Assembly (NCBI RefSeq): GCF_910592395.1 | Contig: NC_088315.1 | Location: forward strand, 20,535,219 to 20,599,218 | Reading direction: 5' to 3' | DNA length: 64,000 bases | From: Lineus longissimus | Lineage: Eukaryota; Nemertea; Pilidiophora; Heteronemertea; Lineidae | Part shown: piece by piece, positions 1 to 11,418 of the stretch | Position numbering within the stretch: position 1 is the first letter of the stretch | Layout of the letters: each line of letters starts with the position of its first letter | Translations under genes and position numbers: made by a program | Notes under the pieces: model-generated | What the model was told of the DNA's origin: nothing | Database searches by the model: none | The model's input: the letters and a program-made list of their open reading frames with translations, nothing else

Positions 1-511
1 AGTTAACCACCATTAATTTTCATTCAAGGTAATGACAATGTTATCTTGTCCATTAAAATCCCCACTTGAATGGCTTGGAACTGAACAATGAACAGATTAC
101 GGTAAAATAAATATCTGGCATTTTGTTTACGATTCATTATTAACAGGAAAAGAGAGTTCGAAATCATCAAAACATTTGGGCCTGAAACATTGTTCCTCTA
201 CCTGATGGTTATATCAAGCTTAATGGAGCATAATGCTTTACAACAGTGCTTAGGATTCCGAAATTGGAAAAACAGGTTCAGGAATATGTTCAACATGCCA
301 AGTTGGGGAATGAAATGACCAGAGTGAACAAGTGTGTCGAGGCTAATCAAGCATTTCCTCTTGGTGACTTTTGACCACTAGACGAATAATTCTCAAAAGA
401 ATGTATTCCTAACCACTTCTCAAACTGGGATTGACCAGTCACATAACCATAGGGGGCATAGGCCAAGCTTGGATGTTTTATGACCGGTCCTAACGCTCTT
501 TGTTGACTTAC

Positions 512-1598
<1,087 letters not shown>

Positions 1599-2033
1599 AG
1601 CTTTAGATCTTTGAAGATATAAGTCGTAAGAAAACGATAGAAATGTGGAGATTAGCAGATCGAAATTATCGAAATGGGACAAATCTGTGAAACGTGTACC
1701 GACACGAATGCGCATGTCACTTCGAAACGAGGGATGATATCTTGATGCCATTTATCAAAATGGCGTTTTAAGCGCTTAAAAATAGTTTTGATGCAATGTC
1801 TTTCTTCATTGAAATGTTTAGGATACAAATAGGTCATTAGATTGGATGTAAATGTTATATTTGAATTTTCTCACCAGATACTTATCATAGTTTTAAATCA
1901 ACAAACAAACATCCAATTTAGTCTCGCGCACAAACAGAATCCCTTAAATTTCCCGAGTGCATCCCGGCGTACATTTGTGTACAATCGATTTTTATTTTTG
2001 CGCAACATTGGAATATCCGGGCACTTCCCAAAA
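1599..2033. promoter_or_regulatory. Shared promoter region between ARL1 (-) and SR gene (+)
   Basis: Only 435 bases separate the two divergent start codons, and both 5' UTRs must fit inside. An AAAATGGCG (YY1-like) motif lies at 1757-1765. No TATA box in a convincing position was seen. A bidirectional promoter is inferred from geometry; transcription start sites cannot be read from the sequence. Confidence 0.6.
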
Positions 2034-2154
2034 ATGTCGCGACGACACGGATGTGGCCTTTTCATCGGACGATTGTCCAAAACTACCCGAACAAGAGACT
2101 TAGAGGACGTTTTTGAACCATATGGAAGAGTGAACCGATGTGACATTAAGTATG
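2034..2154 (+). CDS. SR gene exon 1 (RRM beta1 to beta2)
   Basis: 121 coding bases ending in phase 1 before the donor gtacgc. Encodes MSRRHGCGLFIGRL through GRVNRCDIKY. Confidence 0.92.
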
Positions 2155-5100
2155 GTACGCATAGGATGCAAAAATATGTCTGAATCATCAAGAAGTTATT
2201 GTAAATACGTGCAAGAAAAATAGCCCGAATTTTTTAAACATCCGTTGTCGGACGTGCCAAGCACTGCGATACGTTTTATCGGACGACCAGTCGGCTTCCA
2301 TTACCTTCGTTTTAGTTCTACACTATACAGTATGGCTTAGCTCAATCATCCAGTAATTGTATATATCTCAAAGTGGCTTAATTTACCTTGAATATCTAAA
2401 AAGTGAACCTTGATTCTGTTTTCAGGTGCCGAGATGGGTGAGTATGAATGACGTCGACCTCTGGCTCCGTTTGATATGGACAGTTGGACTGCAGGGTGCA
2501 GGAAGACAGTTCATACCTAGCCTGTACCCTGACTGGATGATCCTTCCTTTGATGGCCGCAGTCTGAGTCTCAACTGAGGGTGTTGATAATAAGAAGAGTT
2601 TTCCAGCATCAACCTCAAACTGTATGGGAAGACTTAGAAAGAACAAAAACTAAATCAACTGTAAAATTGCCAACTCAAAGTATTCAAAACAATGAAGGAA
2701 ATGGTGTTTGTGACCATGACAATACCTCACGACGTATGTTGGACTTCACCTAGTTTTCTGTCTTGGCCATCTGTTTTTCTAATCAATTCTCATTTCATTT
2801 TAGCGTACGCGTTTGTGGACTACGATGACCCGAGGGATGCAGAGGTATGTATCGTGCATTTGAGAGACACAGCATTTTCAAAATGTTAATCTAAAACTTT
2901 TTTTCCAGTATGTGGTACTCATGCCAAATGATCAAGATCTCATTTATGCAAAAAAAAATTAAATTCCATCAGGAGCAAGTAACTTGGTTCATTTAGTAAT
3001 TATTAGCTCTTTCTCGACCGGGAATTATACCAGCCCAAGAGAGACATTCTAAACCTATTCCTTGGAACCATTTACTTTTTCATTGCTTAGTCCACAGGAA
3101 CAGCCTTAACATTGTTCTGCTTGGACATCAACCACTTTAGTGACTTAGAAAATGTGGAGTGTATGTTAAAAATGTTCATAATTGATCAGACTCCCACGTC
3201 AATCTGTGACGAACTGAGATCTTGAGAGTTTGACCCGAGTATCTCATTAATTGCTTAAACTTACCCTCACTGCTTTTGGTGTCTGAAAAGAGGCAAATGT
3301 TTCTGAATGATCATGATGGAATGTACATGTATGATGACTTGTCATAGTGTCTGATGGGTGATGCCATGTGAAACAGAGTTTGTAGAATCAGCATTGATTC
3401 TACATGTAACATGGACCATCATAGATTATGACGTGATGGAAACAGTTGCCCATTGATCACTGCAGATTCACTAAATTTGTAAGCGCAAAAAGTGCAGTAT
3501 TTAATATATTAACTCCTATTATTTTAGAGTTGAAAAGAGCTGTGGTTGGTCAATCGACTGAATCAATACATTAACCCCTCCACGAAGAAACCATGTATTA
3601 GTTAGTGAAATTGCAACTTTGGCAGACTTTTAATTTTTACGGCCGTGTATTTTCACATTTTTCTGTAAATGTGAAAATAGAAGGCACTCAAACATATCTG
3701 GGTTCACAGTAATGAAGCGAAAGCCTTTAAATTGGAAAATCAAGACTTTGAGCGGTGAATTATGTCTGTGTGTTCACAACCATTTGTTTAGTGTGTAATA
3801 CTGAACATGTCCATCCTTTAAATGCTGTGCAGACACTATTTAGCTCGTCGAAGGGCACCTTCACAAAACACCTATATTACGTAACTGATGTGAAACAGAC
3901 ACACCAGCTGAATAGTGTCTATACAGTATCTCTGTGCTTCCTATATTGTACATGTAAATTTGTACGTCCTGGACGATCAAAAGTTTGGAGCAACCTCACA
4001 AAAGTCTCTGAATGGCGCATTTTTTCCCTCAAAATAACCGAGTTGTTTATGTTAATTTCTCTATCTCTGCCGCATGTCTGTTTGAACTCGTTTCACCCAC
4101 ATGATAAAGTCCAGTATTTTGTAGTTCAGCTGGATTAATACTGTTATTTCTCCTTCGTTACATGATATATAATATTTGAAAATAACCCACAGTCTGGCCA
4201 CACCATGCCCAACCATCCATGACGTGTCCACGTCACGCCAACCATTGCCAACCCTATCCAGTCCGCCTCCCGACCATGCCATGATCATGTGACCATGTCC
4301 AACCCGACCATTACCAGGTCATCCACAAGCTCCGTGGCCGACCAGCGCCATCGCCCACCTGGCCATGAAACCAGACAGGTTACGCCACCTTACAACAAGC
4401 ATGGGTTCTAGTATGTCCGAGCTATAGACTTTTCTTCTTGTCTCCTGTGATGTGGTGTATGGAAGCATTAGCAATGCTGTGTAGCTCGATCGAAACTTTC
4501 TGTGAGGTCTTTCATGATTAAAATCAATTCATGAATATAAAAGTTAGGAAAATCTTTTTGTCAAAGTGAGATAGGTTTACCAGGGTATAATTGGTATGCA
4601 GCTAATCGCAAACATATTAAGGCAAACATGCCTTGTTCACATGTTTATGCTCGTAGTTATCCACAAGTACAAAAAATAAGTAAGGAAAATGTCTTTATAG
4701 AAAAAAGAAAGTATTGATTATCAGAAAATCACTATCAGCTATATTTGAGTTGTCATTGGTTGGTTATGTGTGATATGATTGAACGTCTCTCTGCTGAAGG
4801 CGGTAGGAATCTCAGTCACTTCCACACTCGAAGCTTGATTGTATGCCAACCCTTAGAATAAAACATCGTTGACAGTGCCTCTAGTAAAAATGTCTGCACG
4901 CTACACGAAATAATCGAAATGTAATTGTCACTGCATAGCTACAACCATCTCAAATAACCCACATCCAAAGGTCAAATCAATTTTGTGGCGATATCAAGTA
5001 CGATTGAAAGGATGCACCTTGGTCTTTCTGGAATCATTCTCCGATCGGCAGAAGACCATTTGAGAAGCCTGCTCTATTTAGAATTTAGAATATGCGACAA

Positions 5101-6323
5101 CAAGAAAACGGTGCAATATTTGCTTCTTTATGGAGATGCCCAAACTGCTAAGTTCTCTAACTGGACTGCTGTCTCGGGAAATAATCGCCTTAGAACTGAA
5201 AAAAGCAGTAGCGTGGATGAATCTACACTGTAACCTGATCTGTAGCGCCCGTTTGTAAATAGTCCAAATTCATGAAGCTCGTTCCCCTAGTGAGGAGTTC
5301 CCAGGATAGAAATGAATAGCTTCAGTTGGCTGATTGGAGTAGGATTGTAGCAGTCCAAATCTTTTTGGAGATCTTATATTACGGCAGCGACTTATAAAAT
5401 AGGTATTTTCAAACCAAACTGTTCACTGCACCAAAACCAAGCTGAGAAAGCTCAGAACTGCTAAATTTCAGACTCCAGCCATTGAATTGAAGCACTCTCC
5501 TTGTTCGGTGTTAAAACATGTTGCGTTTCTTTTGTTAGGATGCGGTGAGGTATGAGAATGGGCGGGACTTGTGTGGCTCAGCGATCATCGTGGAGTGGGC
5601 CAAGGGCAGCCCACGGAGGTCCATGGTGAGTGAAATATCCCAATAGGTGATGCTGGATTCCACACAACAATGACAACGTCACACTTTAAGACTGGCTTAG
5701 AATGTGACGTAGCTCATTTCTTGAATACCGGGTGCCAGGAAAAGCCAAGCCTCATTTAAGTGAAAAACTGTAGTCTTTAGTCGGTCTTAAAGGGAGACAA
5801 TAACCTCAATTGGTATGTTAGCCTGTTTTAATGGTTCTCCTAACAATAATAGCAAAATCAATATTACGTGTACTTGCATGAGTAGTTGTTATCAGTCCTT
5901 GGTCGACTTCAAGATGTTCTCTCCTTGCAGGCTGGGTCATCACGCCGTCGAAGCTACAGATCACCACCTCGAAGGCGCAGGAGGAGTCGGTCTCGTTCCC
6001 GTGGACACAGGAGGCGTCGTAGTCGCTCTAGGTCCAGGTCAAGGTCGCGTTCACGTAGCAGGTCCCACAGGAAGAGATCGTCAAAGAAATCGAGCCGTAG
6101 GTCACATTCAAGGTCAAAATCAAGGTCAAGATCACCTGCTAAATTGAAATCGAGGTCAAGGTCAAAGTCTAAATCTATAGAGCGTCGTTCCAAGTCGAAA
6201 TCTGTCGAACGCGATGCTAAGTCGAGATCGAAAAGTCGTGAGCCGTCTCCCGCGGGGGCAGCGAATGGCATGTCTCGTAGCAAGAGTCGGTCTCGCTCGA
6301 GGAGTAAATCCAAGGAGAGTTAG
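2034..6323 (+). CDS. SR-family splicing factor, one RRM plus RS domain
   Basis: SR proteins bind exonic enhancers through an RRM and recruit the spliceosome through a phosphorylated RS domain in the nucleus (known). Coding exons are 2034-2154, 2804-2844, 5539-5625 and 5931-6323, giving 213 residues, or 217 if the 12-base microexon at 2426-2437 is included. The RRM covers about residues 8-80: RNP2-like LFIGRL (9-14) and RNP1-like AYAFVDYDD (41-49), ending in IIVEWAKG. Residues about 87-213 are almost continuous SR/RS dipeptides with some SK. The start at 2034 has a good context (AAAATGT) and begins MSRRHGCGLF. An in-frame upstream ATG at 1842 would add unrelated sequence and is rejected. The RRM resembles SRSF4/5/6 RRM1 and plant RS-type proteins, but there is no second RRM, so no human orthologue is named. 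The 3' end was not located; no AATAAA was seen close after the stop. Confidence 0.93.
2426..2437 (+). CDS. Candidate 12-base microexon in SR gene
   Basis: The sequence tgattctgttttcag, then 12 bases, then gtgagt gives good splice sites on both sides. Inserted between exons 1 and 2 it keeps frame and turns KY-AYAFV into KYGAEM-AYAFV. This adds four residues to the beta2-beta3 loop of the RRM. Skipping it is also in frame and matches the loop length of SRSF5-type RRMs, so it may be constitutive or alternative. Confidence 0.6.
2804..2844 (+). CDS. SR gene exon 2 (RNP1)
   Basis: 41 bases, with acceptor catttcattttag and donor gtatgt. Encodes the RNP1 strand AYAFVDYDDPRDAE. In phase with exon 1 both with and without the microexon. 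Confidence 0.92.
2845..5538 (+). other. Large intron of SR gene (2.7 kb)
   Basis: Non-coding apart from its splice sites. It contains a C-rich degenerate stretch with repeated ccaaccatgcc-like words at about 4191-4380. No exon with convincing splice sites and coding content was found. An unrecognised alternative (poison) exon, common in SR genes, cannot be excluded. Confidence 0.6.
4191..4380. repeat. Degenerate C-rich simple repeat
   Basis: Many variants of ccatgccaaccat / ccatgtccaaccc occur, strongly C-rich on the plus strand, inside the SR intron. Short unit, imperfect copies. Confidence 0.5.
5539..5625 (+). CDS. SR gene exon 3 (end of RRM)
   Basis: 87 bases, with acceptor ttcttttgttag and donor gtgagt, phase 0 at both ends. 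Encodes DAVRYENGRDLCGSA then IIVEWAKGSPRRSM, i.e. helix 2 and beta4 of the RRM. Confidence 0.93.
5931..6323 (+). CDS. SR gene exon 4 (RS domain, stop)
   Basis: The acceptor ctctccttgcag opens a 130-residue exon of arginine/serine and lysine/serine dipeptides ending at TAG 6321-6323. A minus-strand open frame over the same bases (LDLDLD type) is only its shadow. Confidence 0.95.
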   Translation, partial: AGSSRRRSYRSPPRRRRRSRSRSRGHRRRRSRSRSRSRSRSRSRSHRKRSSKKSSRRSHSRSKSRSRSPAKLKSRSRSKSKSIERRSKSKSVERDAKSRSKSREPSPAGAANGMSRSKSRSRSRSKSKES

Positions 6324-7154
6324 GATTTAGTGATCTGTTTCCTGTGAACGCACATTTTTGGATTGGTGGATTTTCTTGGTCAGAAGTTCTAGTTTGAAAG
6401 TCAATGTTCTTCAAATTTTCCGTGATGTCTCTTTCGACTCAACTTTTGCATGCTTTGAATAAGTGCATTCCTAGGCAACATCTGGATAACATCACCAACA
6501 TCAACAATCAGCAAAGACGATGAAGACTTTTCCTGGTGAAGTCTTGTCGAATACAGATGAAAATTTGAGGTACATCGATTTTCAAACTATTCACCTGTGA
6601 GATCTTATGTGAAATGATCCTCACCACAAGATGTTGTCTGAAAAACCGAAGATAATAATGTAAGTTTTGTTGTAATCATCAGACTTTATATGACAAATGT
6701 TGTTTCTCTTGCATGCCATAATGGCTAATGGTTGTACAGGCATGTACACTCGCTGGTGAAATATGACAACATTTCCCATTATTTTGTTGTGGTTGTTGTG
6801 ATGTACATGTGATGCATTGTAGGTCACAGTTAGTACAAGGATGATGCTGCGCTCTGTTTGAAAAATGCCTCATCTTGCGTATTGCGTCATTCAAGTGATC
6901 TAGAGAGTAGAGCATTGGCAGGTTGAAATCCTCGTCTCGACAAGTCAGTGAGTGTTTTGGAACCATTGAGGAAATGTCATTCATCACATCGGAAATATAT
7001 CTGTTTCACCTTTCATTGTTTTTTTGTATATTTTTCAAAATTTATCATGCATTTGTATCATCTTTCATTTTCATTCCTGTATCGTTGCTTAATTGATAAT
7101 GAATATCCAACATCCAGTTAACTTTGTGGATCAAGTGACATCTGTGAATATTGT

Positions 7155-7279
7155 CTTTATACATGGAAAACGTAATGACTTTATACATGTAAAACGTAAT
7201 GACTTTATACATGTAAAACGTAATGGCTTTATACATGTAAAACGTAATGGCTTTATACATGTAAAACGTAATGGCTTTA
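7155..7279. repeat. 24-bp tandem repeat, about 5 copies
   Basis: Unit acatgtaaaacgtaatggct with a tta spacer, repeated with little divergence (first copies have 'gact', later copies 'ggct'). The period is a multiple of three, so open frames appear on both strands; these are not genes. Confidence 0.9.
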
Positions 7280-8303
7280 AAACAGTAAAGTGGTTCCATC
7301 TGTCCATGTGTAAAAGCTGACTGGTCAAATATCTACCCTACTAAGTAGTTTATCTTCGCACAGCCCTGTTTTAGATGAGACCCTTGTTGATGGAGTCGTG
7401 TTCCAACATTGTTTTCTGTACTGATTGTGGATTGTACCCAATGATGCCTGCAGAGAAAGCCCTCCCTATCATTATCAGTTGTGCACTGGGGTGATGGCTA
7501 GACTCGGGAGGGTTTATTTTACCAGTAAGCTTTGATAAGCAATATTGTATGAGAATGTTGGTCTCCTTAATAAGTTTGAAAGTATCCTTTCCAATTTATA
7601 AATGACTAGTTGGTTTGCGCACGTGATCTCAATAACTTAGACCAATCAACAGTGTGATTTTCATATAGATGGTAGAGATTCATATTGCTCTTGTACAAGT
7701 GGATTTAAAATGTTTGCATGTTTTAGATTTTATGGTCATTGATGATTGATTGGACAGAAGTCTATGTCAGTATGAGCCCTCCAATAGTGTCATGTTAGTT
7801 TAGCTAATTGGTCTGAGTGTTTCCATTAGAGTTAGAGTTGTAATTATTCCTGACGAGCTTGAGGTTACTTTCTGATTCCCCATTTCTAGTTCCCAATTTT
7901 CATCTAAAGTACCTATTCCCGATTCTTGATTCTCCGTGTAAGGGCTTAATCTGCTTCTAAACTCATCCAAGGATCCATCCGAATTGGCAATAAGTAATTG
8001 AGAATCGGAAATAAGGAGACTCAAGAATAGGGAATAGGGAACAAGTAGCCTACTAAAGGTAGGTTTGTCATTGCCTCACTAGCACTGGGTCGTAGAACCT
8101 ATGACGATCGTCGTAGATTCTTTGACAGGCCATGATCATATCCGTCATTACAGATTCTGTGACGGACACCTTTGTTTTTAGAGAAGCCATGTTATAATAG
8201 ACAAGTTTGACACTTTTACCCAAGCATTATTTGTAACATCTTCTTTGCATTTTAAGTTGTAAAATATAGCATTAATGTGAAAAATGTCTTGTTTTTCTGT
8301 GAA

Positions 8304-8388
8304 GGGTCATCCTGGCCATGGCTAATCTCACCCATGGCTTGTGAGAAGATGGGTCATCCTGGCTTGGTAGTCTCACCCATGGCGTGTC
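8304..8388. repeat. Two copies of a 47-bp unit
   Basis: The pair gggtcatcctggc ... ctcacccatggc occurs twice at a 47-bp spacing. Confidence 0.7.
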
Positions 8389-8458
8389 CTTTTCTGAATC
8401 ACGCTGTACATTTATATAGCAAGGAATATAGCATATGATGTCTGAGTGACGGAGCTGC

Positions 8459-8612
8459 GGTTGTGACCATGTCTGTGCCTGACCCTCAAAGCGTATTTTT
8501 TTGATACATCCTGTATGGCAAATGTGACAACCAGGTCAGACAAAGCAAGGTTGTGATGATGTCTTTGAGTCTGGCCCTTCAGAGACTTTTTGGAGACATC
8601 CTGTATAAAGGT
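8459..8612. repeat. Diverged duplication (gttgtga...acatcctgta)
   Basis: Two diverged copies share gttgtga(c/t), ctgtgcctgaccctc / gtctggcccttc and acatcctgtat at similar spacing. Non-coding. Confidence 0.5.
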
Positions 8613-9775
8613 GAGACGATGGCTTCGGCCTCTGGAGTAGAAGGTGGATTGAGCAGACCTTGTTAACAGTAAGAAGAGAAGCCGGTGTTTATCCATTTAC
8701 TATAATTAAGCCTCTTTATTCAAACAGCTGAAATCATTTACACCTCGACAATTTTTTACAAAATGTTCATATAAAATTAGCCCACCTTTGTAAGATATAC
8801 AACACATTGATGATAGCTCATTGCTTAATCGCAACGAGGTCCAAACCACCTTAAGTTGGGCAAGATCAAGTGAACATACAGTGCAGCATATTGGACCAAA
8901 TGTACAAGTGAAAACGACCAACTTGGCTGAAGATGTTGTTGGTACACTGGGGAAGGTTTTGGAGTCATTGATAGGCCCATCATGGATTCTATTATGATTA
9001 TCGTAAACCAGATTGGATCCAATCAAAGATTCCATGTTAACACAAGGCTTAAAGGGACAATTTGGGCATGATATTTAGGAGGATAATACTCCTGCCTGCC
9101 ACCATGGGCCACCACAAGCAACACTGAAGACGACACCTTATAAATGATTGCTAGTGTTGCGAGTGGTTTTGACATGGCTTGTTTATTTCAGGTGAGCCCA
9201 AGAAGTCACGGCCAAACTGGAAACCACTTTCAAATGAAAAACCAACACATCACATGCCAAAGTTGTCCCTCTAACATAATATCTTTGGCTCTTGATACCA
9301 ACTCACAAGATGTGCTTTTAAAACAGTCTACATGCCCTGTCTAGAGTGCAGAGTCAGGCATGAAAGGGGATGTTACTGCTGACCAGTATGGTAGATAAAG
9401 CACTACAGTTACATGTTGTTATTGGAACCAGATACATTTGTACACGTATCCAAGCCGTTACTCGATACAGAGGATAAGCCAGGACAACCAACCAGCCAAC
9501 TCTTCCACATCATATAGTGTATGTCGCTGCAGGAAAGTGTCTCGTTTGTTATGGAGAAATTAGTTCAAATAAGGAACAATTTCTCGAAAAATAGAAGTGT
9601 ACAGTATCAAAATTACACCACAGGCACAATTTAATTTGTAGACTCAATCATAGGGCTTAAACTCTGTGCATGAAATTATTAACATTATCGAGGAAGTTGT
9701 CCTAATACTATAAGTGTGTTACACGAAAGATGATTGGATGATTATTTCACAAGATGCAACTGCACTGTGGCCTGC

Positions 9776-9820
9776 TCACGTGATCTGACCTCATGGGTCA
9801 CGTGATCTGACGTCATGGGT
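9776..9820. promoter_or_regulatory. Tandem 22-bp module with TCACGTGA E-boxes and one CRE
   Basis: Two adjacent copies of cacgtgatctgac(c/g)tcatgggt. Each has a TCACGTGA palindrome (9776-9783 and 9798-9805). The second also has a full TGACGTCA CRE at 9808-9815, which is mutated to TGACCTCA in the first. The motifs are seen directly; enhancer function is inference. Confidence 0.5.
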
Positions 9821-10873
9821 ATCAAATATTGCACAGAAAATATTACCGCTAATTAAACCCTAATGGAGCTTTAGACAATTTTGCTGAGATAAAACCGAGG
9901 AAATTTTGTGGAGGAAATTTAATTTATTGCAAAAACCAGAAGAATACGGGCAGCAACAGAAGTCTGACAACAAATACCACAAAGCGGCCATGGAGGGTTA
10001 ATGTCAGAATGATGAAAGCAATATGCCTTAGAGAGTTTGATTATACCATGCAATATTAAAGCTTTCAAAATGGCGCAAAAGGCACATCGCTAATCTGGAC
10101 CTATTTGTACAATTGAACACAAAGAACAAATATATCAATATCGTCTTGCAATCTTACATCATTACAAAGTATTACTCTTCCCCTGTTTGAATCACGTAAA
10201 ACTATGCATGGTCGCATTTTAGAGGAAGGTGTCCCAGTCACCCTGGAGAATCAGCTCCCCCCTCCTCACCAAATTTGCAAAGACTTGAATTCACTCCATT
10301 TATTTTATTGTATCAGTAATGTAAGAATTTTCCAGGTATATAACATTTAAACATTTTTCTGTTGGTCAGTGAGAAGACCTCGGGGAAAGGGAGGACATTT
10401 CCAGGAAATGCTACCTCGGAGTGAGGGATACCCTCGTTAAATGAGGTGCTGATTCAAAAGGGCGAGTATGCAAAATAGATAAAATTGGTACAAAAACTGA
10501 GCTAAAATCATCAGTGATTTAGTATAATCATTGTAATTAGAAGTGTTCATTGGATTAATCACACAAAATTCACACCAAGAATGATTTTATTCTTGTTATC
10601 AGTGAAATCATAAAGAGAAAACACCATCAAGGGCCAACTCCTTCAACAGAGTCATCCATTTATGGAGTTATACATTTATGGTTTGTTAAAAGGAAAGTTG
10701 AATCAAACCAGTGAAGGAACATGAAATATGACAGATTTCCATACAGTTCAGAGATTCGGGTGATATTAAATAATTTTGGTATCCTAAATGTTTTTTGGAT
10801 GAAGCGCAAAATGATTTTGTTACACGAGTAAAGGTTTTAACGGTATGAAATCTGTCACATTTCCTCACCACTG

Positions 10874-11088
10874 GTTACTAACCGTGTTATAACAAAGGCA
10901 GGTTGTACTAACCGTGTTATAACAAAGGCAGGTTGTACTAACCGTGTTATAACAAAGGCAGGTTGTACTAACCGTGTTATAACAAAGGCAGGTTGTACTA
11001 ACCATGTTATAACAAAGGCAGGTTGTACTAACCGTGTTATAACAAAGGCAGGTTGTACTAACCGTGTTATAACAAAGGCAGGTTGTAC
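10874..11088. repeat. 30-bp minisatellite, 7 copies
   Basis: Unit gtactaaccgtgttataaca plus aaggcaggtt, nearly identical in all copies (one copy has 'accatg'). Open frames on the minus strand (repeating TCLCYNTVST) come from the period being divisible by three. Confidence 0.95.
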
Positions 11089-11200
11089 AGAGTTCAGAGA
11101 TGAAAACACACAAACTATCTTGCACATGAAAGATTCACATACATGCGTCTTTTTTTAAACACCCTGTAAAGAAAGCACCAAGAAGTATAATAATTCCCCT

Positions 11201-11418
11201 GAACACAACCCATGGAGATAATTAACCTTACCCTCATAGCCAAAATGGACTTACCCAACACATTACATCAGCAATACAAGGACCAGACCATTATGGTTAG
11301 ATAAGGGTGAACATAACCCATGGAGATAATTCACCATACCCCAAAATCCGTAATGAACTCATTCAAACTACCACATAAGCAATACATGGACCAGCCCATT
11401 ACGGTTTGAGAGGGGTGA
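11201..11418. repeat. Two-copy 108-bp tandem duplication
   Basis: Copies begin at 11201 and 11309 with gaacacaacccatggagata / gaacataacccatggagata. They share ...gcaatacaaggaccagaccatta... at the far end. Moderately diverged. Confidence 0.8.

Larger units (their letters stand above)
6324..8703. other. 3' flank/UTR of SR gene, non-coding
   Basis: Holds the SR 3' UTR (end unknown), a 24-bp tandem repeat (7155-7279), a possible tRNA-derived SINE scrap (about 6890-6945), a 47-bp duplication (8304-8388) and a diverged duplication (8459-8612). The open frames here are short and repeat-derived. Confidence 0.5.

Noticed and set aside
1842-2033. In-frame upstream ATG that would extend the SR protein by 64 residues
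   Set aside because: The extension is unlike any SR protein. ATG 2034 begins the standard MSRR...LFIGRL start directly before the RRM.
5954-6313. 119-residue minus-strand LDLDLD frame
   Set aside because: Shadow of the RS-domain exon of the SR gene on the plus strand.
8706-9035. 109-residue minus-strand open frame
   Set aside because: No splice support, domain or repeat homology; likely chance.
10855-11127. Repeat frames TCLCYNTVST and VQPAFVITRL
   Set aside because: Translation of a non-coding 30-bp minisatellite.
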